Source of the DNA: Evansella sp041820985
GTDB lineage: Bacteria; Bacillota; Bacilli; Bacillales; Salisediminibacteriaceae
DNA: 64,000 bases
Direction of reading: 5' to 3'
Assembly: GCF_041820985.1 (NCBI RefSeq)
Contig: NZ_JBGUAU010000023.1
Coordinates: forward strand, 1-64,000
Positions 7,846-16,414 of this stretch are shown in pieces (position 1 is the first letter of the stretch; each line of letters begins with the position of its first letter). The position numbers were made by a program, and so were the translations under genes. Below the pieces are notes generated by a model. That model had not been told where the DNA came from. It saw only the letters and a list, made by a program, of their open reading frames with translations, and searched no databases.

Positions 7846-8673
7846 ATGAAAAAAATGACAATAATGCTACTAGTAGCAACATCTCTTCTCATAGGCTGCA
7901 ATCCCTTTGTAGACGACGGCTATGATATTGAAGGAAAAAATATAGGAATGAGTCAAATGATGAATCTCATCACCGTTTTTGTTGAGGATAATATAAACGG
8001 TACAGACCTGGAGCAAACCCATTTCGATCGATTTTATACAGATAATTTTTCCGTTCCTGATGGGACATACGAGGTTGAGGCATACCATGTTTATATCACA
8101 AAAGACACGAAGGTTATTGATGATGAAACTGGTGAGGAACTGGATGTATACTTAACTAGCCATGACATAATTTTTAACAATCGCACGGAATATTTGAGGT
8201 CCTTTTATAGTGGGTCTGGTCGCGCCATTTCCGTGAAAGTAGAAGAAAAGTTCGAACCGCAAGTACAAACAGATAGATCAAATTATATTTTGTATGATCG
8301 AAACTTTCTTCCTATCTATACAGCCGAAGAAATTCGTGTTTACCCTCTCACCTTTGATGATTTCCTCTTTTCAAATTCCTATCGTGGTGTCGACAGTTTG
8401 GTAATCGCTATCGAAGAAATGGAATACGAGGTATATAGTAATGAATATCATGACTTGCAAGACCAATATTGGTACGAGCTACATCAGATTCAAGGTAACA
8501 ATAATTCTGACTATTACACAGGGGTATACCTAAATACTATCGAAGAGTTCGAACTATTCAACCCACCAGCAGAATATAAACAATATCCAATCTATATCAT
8601 CTTTGAAGAATCACAACTCGTAACCCACAAACACGATTGGAAAGAAGTCCTAGAATACTTCGAAAACAAGTGA
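7846..8673 (+). CDS. putative lipoprotein, paralogue of the previous gene
   Basis: A 275-residue lipoprotein with signal peptide MKKMTIMLLVATSLLIGC and lipobox LIGC. It begins 14 nt after the previous stop, with AAGGAG as ribosome site, so the two are cotranscribed. It has the same ordered blocks as its neighbour, evidence for tandem duplication followed by strong divergence. The extracellular domain is about 255 residues and of unknown function. The pair ends at a long palindromic repeat that could act as terminator. Confidence 0.82.
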   Translation: MKKMTIMLLVATSLLIGCNPFVDDGYDIEGKNIGMSQMMNLITVFVEDNINGTDLEQTHFDRFYTDNFSVPDGTYEVEAYHVYITKDTKVIDDETGEELDVYLTSHDIIFNNRTEYLRSFYSGSGRAISVKVEEKFEPQVQTDRSNYILYDRNFLPIYTAEEIRVYPLTFDDFLFSNSYRGVDSLVIAIEEMEYEVYSNEYHDLQDQYWYELHQIQGNNNSDYYTGVYLNTIEEFELFNPPAEYKQYPIYIIFEESQLVTHKHDWKEVLEYFENK

Positions 8674-8741
8674 AGCAGTGGGGACGGTTCTCCTTGCTTC
8701 CTTTTTTGCGAAGGAAGCAGCGAGAACCGTCCCCATTGCTA
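8674..8741. repeat. long palindromic repeat element, copy 1
   Basis: A near-perfect 30-bp inverted repeat whose arms begin AGCAGTGGGGACGG and end CCGTCCCCATTGCT, with a short T-rich loop (arms differ at about 3 positions). A second copy lies at 10919-10988. I recognise GGGGACGGTTCT-type palindromes as recurrent in Bacillaceae genomes. This copy could also terminate the lipoprotein pair. Confidence 0.85.
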
Positions 8742-8762
8742 CTTCATTGCCCTCAGAACCTC

Positions 8763-10691
8763 TTATCCTTGATCTTTTGTTGGAATCTGATGTTCTGATG
8801 CCCAACTTTCCAATAACTTTTTAGCATCTTCAAAATCTTGTTGACTCAGAAAACGAAGACTTCTATCTAAATCTCTAGTATGATTCACTTGAAAATCAAC
8901 ATGTTGTTTCCTTGGTTCAAACACTATGCCTTTCATTTGCTTTACTGAAAGAAGATCCGTTTGAATTTCTATGAATTCCTCATATATAGAAAAACGGCGG
9001 ATATTCAGTTTCATTCTCGGCCAAATATATCCAATTGCAAATATAGAAATGAACAGTGGTATGAATATATGTATGAGCATGTCCAGGTCAACTCCACCAT
9101 TAAGGAACCAATAAAAACCAAACCCTATTAAGAATAAGAAGAATATATACCAAACAAATTGCTTTAATGTATGGTTTCTAACATGACATCGGAACAAAGG
9201 TTTTTCTATGTGATCGTCCCCTACTAAAATTGGTTCTAGTCGTTCCCACATTAGTCTGTGAATATATTGAAATGAGGATAATGGAACAACACAAGCTAAA
9301 GGTGCGCCTAGAAAAATTACCGTGATTCCGAGTATAGTTATACCTCCAACATTCACCATTAACCAAATCATCAACGGGAGTACTACCAAGAAGTATATTC
9401 CACTTCCGACCAAAGATAATGGAAATGCCCTTCTTTCTTTTGGAGATACGAAAACCTCACTGAAACTTTCTCTCTGATGTACAATAGAAGCTTTCTGTAT
9501 ATAGGTTCTCATGATAGTTTCTAATGTATGATTCTGGTTTTTAGTAATAGTGATATGACACTTCGAAAGTGCCATTTTATATAAAGTGTGATCCCAAGGA
9601 AGATCTGAAAAACACTTTCTTAGAGGCCCCAAGGATAAAGGATCCTCTTCATTAATAGACTTTATATCTGATTCATATTTTTTGAAAAAATAGATTCGTT
9701 GTAGGCATAATTCTAGAAACTCTGGAAAAAGGGTATCAAATTTTTTCTTATTTTTCTCATTTACAACCCCATCTTTTTCTATGTTAGAAACTTCTCTTTC
9801 TAATAATGATAATAATTCAATTAGCCTTTCTCGGGATTGACTAAGCTGTACATAATGCAACCGAATTGATTTTACCCTCTCTATGATTCCCTCATTTAGG
9901 TTGGTGAGGTCAATAGTAGATACATCAGCTGCTTCTGCTTCTCTATTCTGAGGATTACTTAAGCCATTCTTCATCCGATTGACTGGTTGTTGAAGGGCCT
10001 TAAATAAAAGAATCTCCGAGATTGGTTCAGCCACCTTTCCAATCAATTCTTTATTATGCACCTGTCTCCCATCTTCATCGATAACGAGAAACCGCATAAA
10101 TAAATCTCCTAACATTGAACTATCACCAACGAGCCGATACTCCTTCATCCCGTGAATAATCGGAACACTGACTCCAACTGAATATGTTGGAAGTTTATAC
10201 TCTGAGAACACCTTTTTATCCGTACCTCTTGCCTTATCCACTAATTTAGAGGATCTTACATTCCCTGTTACCATTGTAATAATGATAGAAAAAATAATTG
10301 ATGCAATTGGAAATAGAATAAAAAAAGCAACAACCATGCTGATCGTTTCGGATAGCATCCCTGGTTCTGGATTAAAATAGCTGGAAACAATCATAAGAGC
10401 TCCAGATATAATACTAAACACAACAGGTATTTTCTTACTTTTATCTTTCACCATATAATATGTAAAAACACACCAAAAATAAAATAATGAAACAAACGAA
10501 ATAATGTATACCTCGTGATACCACTCAACAGGATTGGAAAAAACAAAGAACATTCCTGTCGTCACAAATAAAAGATATAGTATGATTGATATTCGTCCAA
10601 ACCAGCCATTGCGCTTGATAATGCTAATAATAAAACAAACAAGTAAAACAGGCAAAATCCAGACAAAAATGGTAGCCATCAACTCATCCAT
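8763..10691 (-). CDS. large multi-pass membrane protein of unknown function
   Basis: A 642-residue protein not recognised. Four or five N-terminal transmembrane helices (residues about 1-150) precede a cytosolic region of about 280 residues with a predicted helical segment around LSQSRERLIELLSLLEREVS. Further transmembrane pairs lie at about residues 430-480 and 520-570, with a basic/acidic C-terminal tail. ATG at 10691 is chosen because AAAGGAGT lies 7-8 nt upstream; an ATG two codons earlier is too close to that site. It is monocistronic and flanked on both sides by the same palindromic repeat element. No enzyme motif seen. Confidence 0.75.
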   Translation of the reverse strand: MDELMATIFVWILPVLLVCFIISIIKRNGWFGRISIILYLLFVTTGMFFVFSNPVEWYHEVYIISFVSLFYFWCVFTYYMVKDKSKKIPVVFSIISGALMIVSSYFNPEPGMLSETISMVVAFFILFPIASIIFSIIITMVTGNVRSSKLVDKARGTDKKVFSEYKLPTYSVGVSVPIIHGMKEYRLVGDSSMLGDLFMRFLVIDEDGRQVHNKELIGKVAEPISEILLFKALQQPVNRMKNGLSNPQNREAEAADVSTIDLTNLNEGIIERVKSIRLHYVQLSQSRERLIELLSLLEREVSNIEKDGVVNEKNKKKFDTLFPEFLELCLQRIYFFKKYESDIKSINEEDPLSLGPLRKCFSDLPWDHTLYKMALSKCHITITKNQNHTLETIMRTYIQKASIVHQRESFSEVFVSPKERRAFPLSLVGSGIYFLVVLPLMIWLMVNVGGITILGITVIFLGAPLACVVPLSSFQYIHRLMWERLEPILVGDDHIEKPLFRCHVRNHTLKQFVWYIFFLFLIGFGFYWFLNGGVDLDMLIHIFIPLFISIFAIGYIWPRMKLNIRRFSIYEEFIEIQTDLLSVKQMKGIVFEPRKQHVDFQVNHTRDLDRSLRFLSQQDFEDAKKLLESWASEHQIPTKDQG

Positions 10692-10918
10692 TATCATCAC
10701 TCCTTTAAAAGTAACATTGATTAACACTCTGATATTTTAATAGGTATAGGTGCTTTTTTTGGAAAAATCACGACTCTACTCTTTTTCATGAACAGACTAT
10801 TCACTCCAAATATTTCGAAATGACACGTAGTAAGTCCTGTTCCTCAAGTAGAAGATTCAGCAACATTGTATTCTACGAATCACATTAAGGTAAGTTTCAG
10901 CTAGAGAAGCAGCGGGGA

Positions 10919-10988
10919 AGCAGCGGGGACGGTTCTCCTTGCTTCCTTTTTTTGCGAAGGAAGCAGCGAGAACCGTCCCCATTGCTTC
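10919..10988. repeat. long palindromic repeat element, copy 2
   Basis: Nearly identical to the element at 8674-8741 (one extra T in the loop, C for T in AGCAGCGGGGACGG), preceded by a partial duplication of its left end (AGCAGCGGGGA). The two copies bracket the large membrane protein gene. The 10692-11037 gap otherwise holds only the terminator at its right end. Confidence 0.85.
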
Positions 10989-10993
10989 CACCT

Positions 10994-11025
10994 AAAAAAA
11001 ACGCAGTGAATTCACTGCGTTTTTT
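10994..11025. terminator. bidirectional terminator after bcp
   Basis: A perfect palindrome with arms AACGCAGTGAA and TTCACTGCGTT, bounded by an A-run and a T-run. It stands 13 nt beyond the bcp stop codon. Confidence 0.9.
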
Positions 11026-11037
11026 ACCAACAATATA

Positions 11038-11508
11038 TTATTTCCCTTGCTCACGCAAATATTGCAACGCCTCTTCGACATGCCCCTTCACCTTGACCTT
11101 GCGCCACTCCTTGATGAGGTTTCCTTCCGGATCAATGATAAAGGTAGAACGCTCAATTCCCATGTACTCTTTCCCAAAGTTTTTCTTCAACTTCCAAACA
11201 CCGAACGCTTCCGCGAGCTGATTTTCCTCATCAGCAAGAAGCTCGAAAGGTAAATCGTGCTTGTCTATAAATTTCTCGTGACGTGCCACTGGATCTGGGC
11301 TAACTCCTAAAATTACTGCATTCACATCTTTGAAGCTTTCATGGTTGTCTCGGAAATCACAAGCTTCCGTCGTGCACCCTGGCGTCATATCTTTCGGGTA
11401 AAAATAAAGTACTACATATTTCCCACGATAATCTGATAAACTTATTTCTTTTCCACCATTTGCTTTCAATGTTAAGTCAGGTACTTGTTGTCCAACCTCT
11501 ACTGTCAT
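11038..11508 (-). CDS. bcp: thioredoxin-dependent peroxiredoxin Bcp/PrxQ (YgaF)
   Basis: A 156-residue cytosolic peroxiredoxin that reduces hydrogen and organic peroxides with thioredoxin as electron donor. The peroxidatic Cys is in DMTPGCTTEACDFRD, with the resolving Cys five residues later, the 1-Cys-x4-Cys layout of the Bcp/PrxQ subgroup. The thioredoxin-fold signature YFYPKD precedes it. ATG follows GGAGGA. B. subtilis ygaF sits between gsaB and perR, so the position is conserved although about 8 kb of other genes lie between it and perR here. Confidence 0.95.
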   Translation of the reverse strand: MTVEVGQQVPDLTLKANGGKEISLSDYRGKYVVLYFYPKDMTPGCTTEACDFRDNHESFKDVNAVILGVSPDPVARHEKFIDKHDLPFELLADEENQLAEAFGVWKLKKNFGKEYMGIERSTFIIDPEGNLIKEWRKVKVKGHVEEALQYLREQGK

Positions 11509-11532
11509 ATGTAAGTTCCTCCTTTTTTTTGC

Positions 11533-11570
11533 GAAAAAATTAGTTATCCCTCTTCTATAAGGATAACCAA
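11533..11570 (-). terminator. terminator of the ion channel gene
   Basis: On the minus strand GGTTATCC and GGGATAAC pair around a short loop, followed by TAATTTTTTCG. It lies between the channel stop (11583) and the bcp start. Confidence 0.75.
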
Positions 11571-11582
11571 TCTATCGAAAAC

Positions 11583-12011
11583 CTACAAACGTTGACGCTC
11601 CCTTTCATAAATAAAAACAGAGGTAACAACAAAAGCAGCAGGAAGCAGGTACCCGATTAGTGCTTGGACTATCGCAATCCAGCGTCCAATCCCTTGCGGA
11701 GTAATATCTCCATAACCTACCGTCAACAGTGTAACTGCGCTAAAATACATCACATCTTCTACTAAATGAAAGAAGGAATCATAATGATATTGTCCATCCT
11801 CCACTAAAACAGAAAGTCCTGTTAATTCCAGACTAAGATAAACAACTCCAAATCCTGCGGTTATCGTCGCGTATACTAAGAACAGAACGATAAAATGTCG
11901 CAGTGACAATTTCCGCCCAGTTGATTGCTGATTTTTCAACAACAAATATATACTTGAAATCACCCCAGCTACTGCCACAATCACAACTATTAACAAAAGG
12001 AGGTACTTCAT
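11583..12011 (-). CDS. two-pore-domain-type potassium channel protein
   Basis: A 142-residue membrane protein. An N-terminal helix (residues 3-24) is followed by the pore unit: helix about 38-62, pore loop with the K+ selectivity filter TVGYGD (residues about 98-103), and helix about 108-133. There is no RCK regulatory domain. ATG is preceded by GGAGGTGATATAG. It is smaller than YugO and belongs to the general bacterial Ion_trans_2 group. It assembles as a tetramer in the cytoplasmic membrane (family knowledge). It is transcribed alone towards bcp. Confidence 0.88.
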   Translation of the reverse strand: MKYLLLLIVVIVAVAGVISSIYLLLKNQQSTGRKLSLRHFIVLFLVYATITAGFGVVYLSLELTGLSVLVEDGQYHYDSFFHLVEDVMYFSAVTLLTVGYGDITPQGIGRWIAIVQALIGYLLPAAFVVTSVFIYERERQRL

Positions 12012-12198
12012 CTATATCACCTCCATTTAGTCTATGAAAAAAAGGAGGTAAATAGGACAAGAAGTTTTGTTGGTTTTGGTGGTTCGCTTTGGAATCGTGG
12101 TGGATTACTTGCCTTTACTGACGCTTCAGCCATCTAAAAGGTAGATCAATTACCTATTTTAAAGGGGGGGATGGCTCAGAAAAGTGAATTTTTGTTTT

Positions 12199-13279
12199 CA
12201 CTTCCCGTTCACCTCCTCCAAACACTCCTTCGGGAATTGAAAACAACATTCACTTCCCGTTCAACTCTTCCAACCGCGCCTTCGGGAATTGAACACGACC
12301 TTCACTTCCCGTTCACCCCTTCCAGATGCTTCTTCGGGAATTGAACACGACCTCCACTTCCCGTTCACCTCTCCCAAACACTCCTTCGGGAATTGAAGAT
12401 GACCTCCACTTCCCGTTCACCCCTTCCAGATGCTCCTTCGGGAATTGAACACGACCTCCACTTCCCGTTCAACTTTCCCAAACGCTCCTTCGGGAATTGA
12501 AAACCACATTCGCTTCCCGTTCACCTCTCCCAAACGCTTCTTCGGGAATTGAACACGACCTCCACTTCCCGTTCACCCTCTCCCAAACGCTCCTTCGGGA
12601 ATTGAAAACCACATTCGCTTCCCGTTCACCCCTTCCAGATGCTCCTTCGGGAATTGAACACGACCTCCACTTCCCGTTCACCCCTTCCAGATGCTCCTTC
12701 GGGAATTGAACACGACCTTCACTTCCCGTTCAACTCTCCCAAACGCTTCTTCGGGAATTGAACACGACCTCCACTTCCCTTTCACCTCTCCCAAACGCTT
12801 CTTCGGGAATTGAAAACCACATTCGCTTCCCATTCAGCCCTTTCAGATGCTCCTTCGGGAATTGAACACGACCTTCACTTCCCGTTCACCCCTTCCAGAT
12901 GCTTCTTCGGGAATTGAACACGACCTCCACTTCCCGTTCACCCTCTCCCAAACACTCCTTCGGGAATTGAACACGACCTCCACTTCCCATTCACCCCTTC
13001 CAGATGCTCCTTCGGGAATTGAACACGACCTCCACTTCCCTTTCAACTTTCCCAAACGCTCCTTCGGGAATTGAAAACAACATTCACTTCCCGTTCAACT
13101 CTCCCAAACGCTTCTTCGGGAATTGAACACGACCTCCACTTCCCATTCAACTCTCCCAAACACTCCTTCGGGAATTGAACACGACCTCTACTTCCCGTTC
13201 ACCTCTCCCAAACGCTTCTTCGGGAATTGAATACCACATTCACTTCCGGTTCAACTCTCCCAAACGCTCCTTCGGGAAT
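12199..13279. repeat. 52-bp tandem repeat array, 21 units
   Basis: Twenty-one head-to-tail units of 52 bp (two of 53). Every unit has the invariant block TTCGGGAATTGAA (last unit truncated) and the near-invariant CACTTCCCGTTCA. TTCCCG and CGGGAA form an inverted repeat spanning about 35 nt per unit. Between the blocks are only a few alternative segments (CTCTCCCAAACGC or CCCTTCCAGATGC; ACACGACCTCC, AAACCACATT or AAACAACATT), shuffled between units. The period is not a multiple of 3 and frames break, so it is not coding. It lies between divergent genes. Nothing else is seen in 12012-13473. Confidence 0.95.
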
Positions 13280-13473
13280 GTAACGTGTAATTATGTGCTC
13301 ATAACGCCTAAATTTCTATGCGTCCACAAAATTGGATATTTATGTTAAAATAAAAGGAAAGAAAATAGACAGTTATATGAAGAAACTCGGAGAATTGTTG
13401 AAGTTGAGGAACTACATAAGCATTATTCTTTTGAATCCTCCAAAAACAGATGTGAAGAAGGAGAATCCAGGAA

Positions 13474-13701
13474 ATGAAACCACGTAATTATATAAAAGTT
13501 GTTGCATCATTTAAGGACGGAAATTATATAATGGAAAATCCTCAAGGTAGCTTAGTAAAACCAAATTTAGTCTTAAAACAACTCGCACAGGATTATGAAC
13601 TTAATGAAACTAGAGGTGTATTTAATCCAAAGAAAAATAGATATGAAGACGTAAAATTACAAGAGATGGAGTCTTTATATATTGAGTTTATCAAAAAATA
13701 A
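13474..13701 (+). CDS. small hypothetical protein
   Basis: A 75-residue hydrophilic protein, not recognised. ATG at 13474 has an AGGA close by and AAGGAG about 15 nt upstream. It contains GNYIMENPQGSLVKPNLVLKQ and ends YIEFIKK. It is the first of a group of small genes on the plus strand directly after the 52-bp repeat array. A cytosolic protein is likely; no function can be proposed. Confidence 0.6.
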   Translation: MKPRNYIKVVASFKDGNYIMENPQGSLVKPNLVLKQLAQDYELNETRGVFNPKKNRYEDVKLQEMESLYIEFIKK

Positions 13702-13758
13702 CCCCCCCTAAAAAATGCAGAACCTGTAAAAACAACTTTTTAAACAAGGAGTGTAGAT

Positions 13759-14061
13759 ATGGATTTCGGATTTTTCGTATTGGCAGCCATAGCATGGTTT
13801 TTATTTCGAGGAAGCAAACAAAAAAAGTTTAAACCAGTTCCTGTTCTAATAGAATGTGTACTACTATTTGTAACCTTATTTCTGTTAAGTTTTATTGGAA
13901 ATGCAATATCAACATACTTTAACATTTCCATATCTCCTTGGGATTACCTACCAAACACATTATACTTATGGATAGGTGGAATTCTCTTTTTTGCTGTAAC
14001 TTGCTATTTGGCATTTAAGCCTTGGAGAAAAACTGCCTCTTATGAAAACGATGAAAAGTAG
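13759..14061 (+). CDS. small hypothetical membrane protein
   Basis: A 100-residue protein with three hydrophobic segments (about residues 2-16, 28-50 and 68-88) and a basic loop GSKQKKFKP after the first. ATG is preceded by AGGAGT at 7 nt. The C-terminal tail is charged. No family recognised. It lies 57 nt after the previous gene, in the same direction. Confidence 0.65.
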   Translation: MDFGFFVLAAIAWFLFRGSKQKKFKPVPVLIECVLLFVTLFLLSFIGNAISTYFNISISPWDYLPNTLYLWIGGILFFAVTCYLAFKPWRKTASYENDEK

Positions 14062-14106
14062 ATTTAGGTAGCATTAAAAAACATACTAGAAGAGAGGTTG
14101 GTCTCA

Positions 14107-14238
14107 ATGGATTATCCATCAGCAACTTACCAATACCAAGACACCACTTTCTTTGTTTTTCATCCATCATTTTTGGTGCTACTAGATATAGTAATCCTGG
14201 CAGGCATTCTTTTCATAAGAAAGAAGAATAAAGCTTAA
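14107..14238 (+). CDS. 43-residue small membrane protein
   Basis: A short frame starting MDYPSATYQYQDTTFF and ending FIRKKNKA, with one transmembrane helix (about residues 17-37) and a positively charged C-terminus, the usual pattern of a single-pass small membrane protein with the tail inside. ATG has GAGAGGTT 8-9 nt upstream. It lies 45 nt behind the previous gene. It is short, so the evidence is the start site, clean frame and composition only. Confidence 0.5.
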   Translation: MDYPSATYQYQDTTFFVFHPSFLVLLDIVILAGILFIRKKNKA

Positions 14239-14312
14239 GGTAGATTAGGAAAAAAAATAACACCTAGATCCTAACAAACAAATTTCTAAGGCACCTGGGG
14301 AGGTTAATTATT

Positions 14313-14731
14313 TTGATAATTAAATATAGAGCAAGAGGAGCAACGGTGTTTATTGGTGTTATGTGGTTCGTATTTCTATTACACAATTGCTTCTTTTCAT
14401 TAGTAGTAGAATTCTAGACTATCCTTTCTTTATTTCCTCCTTAAATTTTTTAGGTTTGTTACTAGGTTTATTTTTATCATTTTTGTGGTTTTCAATCCAA
14501 AACATTGATTATATAAGGATCAAATACGGCTCCTTATCAATTCATCATGGTTTTCCATTACCGCGAGAAAAGATAATTATTTCCAATATAGAGAAAGGAA
14601 ATATCGTAGATGATAGGTTCGTTTTAATGTTAAAATACGAAAAACAGGTTGAACTAGGTTCAAAGTATATCAGTGTTGATGACTTTGAGAAATTAAAGAA
14701 AGAATTAAAAAAGCACATTAATATTGAATAA
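14313..14731 (+). pseudogene. frameshifted small membrane protein gene with PH-like C-terminus
   Basis: A TTG at 14313, 9 nt after GGGGAGG, begins MIIKYRARGATVFIGVMW, which runs into a stop at 14415. From about 14363 another frame stays open to 14731 with no good ribosome site of its own. It gives hydrophobic segments, then YIRIKYGSLSIHHGFPLPRE and a Lys/Glu-rich end that looks like a bacterial PH-type domain. The two halves join naturally if about one base is lost or gained near 14363-14415. Either a recent frameshift or a sequencing error; the intact protein would have about 139 residues. Confidence 0.6.
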
Positions 14732-14797
14732 ATTTAACTAGGACGAAAAAAAGTATGGCGCTTACGAGAAGTTTTGCACAATAAAGGAGGCGATAAA

Positions 14798-14983
14798 ATG
14801 AACTCGGTAATTAGTTATTTTCTTATATCGTCTATTTTATTTTTGATGTTAACATTTTTAATTGGTATAGGTTTAGTGCATGTTTTTAATGATTTAGGGA
14901 TTATAGTAGCCTTAGTAATAGTAATAATCATTCAGTTATCACTTGTTATTTCATTATTAATCCATTTGGTCAATAAAAAATGA
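14798..14983 (+). CDS. small hypothetical membrane protein
   Basis: A 61-residue protein with two transmembrane helices (about residues 5-28 and 32-57), MNSVISYFLISS to LIHLVNKK. The frame opens 8 codons earlier, but ATG at 14798 lies 7 nt after AAAGGAGG, a very strong site. It is the last gene of the small-protein cluster and is followed by a good terminator. Function unknown. Confidence 0.65.
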   Translation: MNSVISYFLISSILFLMLTFLIGIGLVHVFNDLGIIVALVIVIIIQLSLVISLLIHLVNKK

Positions 14984-15040
14984 TGATGTTATAATAACAA
15001 ACGGGTTTACTTCAGAGGTGCAAACATGCCATTCCCAAGC

Positions 15041-15087
15041 AAAAACACATGAGATTTCACAGCAGGAATCACATGTGTTTTTTTTTG
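15041..15087 (+). terminator. rho-independent terminator
   Basis: ACACATG and CATGTGT pair across a 20-nt loop and are followed by a run of nine T. It lies about 60 nt after the last small membrane protein gene. Confidence 0.75.
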
Positions 15088-15211
15088 TTATTATATCAGG
15101 GTTTTATTGATAAATGGATTTGAATTACTCAGTAATCCTCCCCCTATTCACATAGGTGGAAATAAATATTTCCTTTTTGTGAATTTGATGTGATTTATCC
15201 AAAGCTACTTA

Positions 15212-15400
15212 AAATAAGCGTAGTTTTTCCTCTTAAACTTCAGAACATAGTTTGGTTAGTGGGAAATAAGGGAAGGTTTTCCGGTTAATCTGCCAAAATA
15301 AGCAAATTATCATGTTTATTAAGTAAATAGCGGAAAATTCTCCTGCTATTTTCACTATTTTCGGTGTCATTTTCTAAATAAGGGAAATTTCTCCCCTTAT
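15212..15400. repeat. degenerate ~52-bp hairpin repeat, about 4 units
   Basis: AAATAAGSG-like starts occur at 15212, 15264, 15325 and 15376 (steps 52, 61, 51 bp). The last unit holds a hairpin with arms AATAAGGG and CCCTTATT; the third has AATAGC and GCTATT. The units are too diverged for a clean array but follow the same plan as the larger ones. No gene is visible in 15090-15624. Confidence 0.55.
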
Positions 15401-15509
15401 TATATCAATCCATGTTGCTGATCCCTCATTGGTCCGAGTGGGTCCATGAATAAGGAATGATTTAAACAATCGGATAAGTGTTAGTTCGATAAGCAAACAC
15501 GAAAACAAC

Positions 15510-15530
15510 GGCACGAAGAATCTTCGTGCC
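15510..15530. terminator. hairpin terminator of the ABC-2 exporter operon
   Basis: A perfect palindrome with 10-bp arms GGCACGAAGA and TCTTCGTGCC. It lies about 95 nt after the last permease gene read leftward, with a moderately T-rich downstream side on the minus strand. Confidence 0.65.
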
Positions 15531-15624
15531 ACTTTATTATCCTATGATTCAAGTTGTGAAATCGCCAGAACGCTGCCCAATGCAATCCAACCCTATTTTT
15601 CACCAAACAAAGCAAAAACACATC

Positions 15625-16410
15625 CTAATTCCCTGCCCCGCGATACCTCTTCACCCCAGCATTCCAAAGGAAAATGGCCAACCCTAGAAAAATCACACCC
15701 ATTAATGGAGTCAGAAACGCATAGCCATACCACTCCGAACGCCCTAGGAAAAACGCTGCCGGATACACACCAACAAACGCAAATGGCAACACCCATGTCA
15801 GCACAAACCGAATCACCGAATTATAAATATCCACTGGATATCGACCATAGTTCCCGATGTTGTACATCATAGGCATAATATCGGTCTTACTGTCCGACCA
15901 AAAGCTGATCGCAGCCAGCGAAATAAATATCCCAGCGTAGATAAATGCCCCGCCCACAACAAACACAAAAAACACAAACGGGTCGTACCAGCTCAACTCC
16001 ATCCCCAGCCGAGATCCCGCATAAAACATAATCACGATCCCCGTCACAGCCCCGAACATGGACTCTAATTCCATTCTCTCGATGACAATTTGAAACAAGC
16101 TATGAATCGGCCTTGTTAAAACTCGATCCATTTCTCCCTTCACAATGTACCGATCGTTAAAATCCCATATGTTAAAAAACGAAGAAAATAACGCATATGG
16201 TACGAGGAAAAATCCATAAATAAAGATAATTTCTTCTCGATTCCAACCAGCTAACAAGGTGGTGTGTCCAAACACAACAAGAATAAATATCAAATTAACC
16301 GCTTGGGATAAAAGATCCGAAAACAATTCTATAACGAGGTCCGTCCGATACGATAAGCGTGTCTTTAAGTACTGAGCTGCATATTGAAAAAAGATAGAAA
16401 AATAAAACAC
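15625..16410 (-). CDS. ABC-2 family permease (DUF990-like), second subunit
   Basis: A membrane protein of 261 residues with six hydrophobic helices, in a three-gene exporter operon with another permease of the same kind and an ATPase. GTG at 16410 is preferred over the ATG at 16431 because AAGGAGG lies 8 nt before the GTG, whereas the ATG lies upstream of that site. Features such as DFNDRYIVKGEMDRVLTRP are typical of the paired ABC-2 exporter permeases of PF06182. Substrate unknown. Confidence 0.85.
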   Translation of the reverse strand: MFYFSIFFQYAAQYLKTRLSYRTDLVIELFSDLLSQAVNLIFILVVFGHTTLLAGWNREEIIFIYGFFLVPYALFSSFFNIWDFNDRYIVKGEMDRVLTRPIHSLFQIVIERMELESMFGAVTGIVIMFYAGSRLGMELSWYDPFVFFVFVVGGAFIYAGIFISLAAISFWSDSKTDIMPMMYNIGNYGRYPVDIYNSVIRFVLTWVLPFAFVGVYPAAFFLGRSEWYGYAFLTPLMGVIFLGLAIFLWNAGVKRYRGAGN

Positions 16411-16414
16411 ACCA

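Noticed and set aside
12469..13074. Open frames of 70-75 codons inside the 52-bp array on both strands
   Set aside because: They are short stretches of repeat without ribosome sites; a 52-bp period shifts the frame every unit.
12199..13279. CRISPR array
   Set aside because: The whole 52-bp unit is conserved and the between-block segments come from only a few alternatives; there are no unique spacers, no leader and no cas genes.
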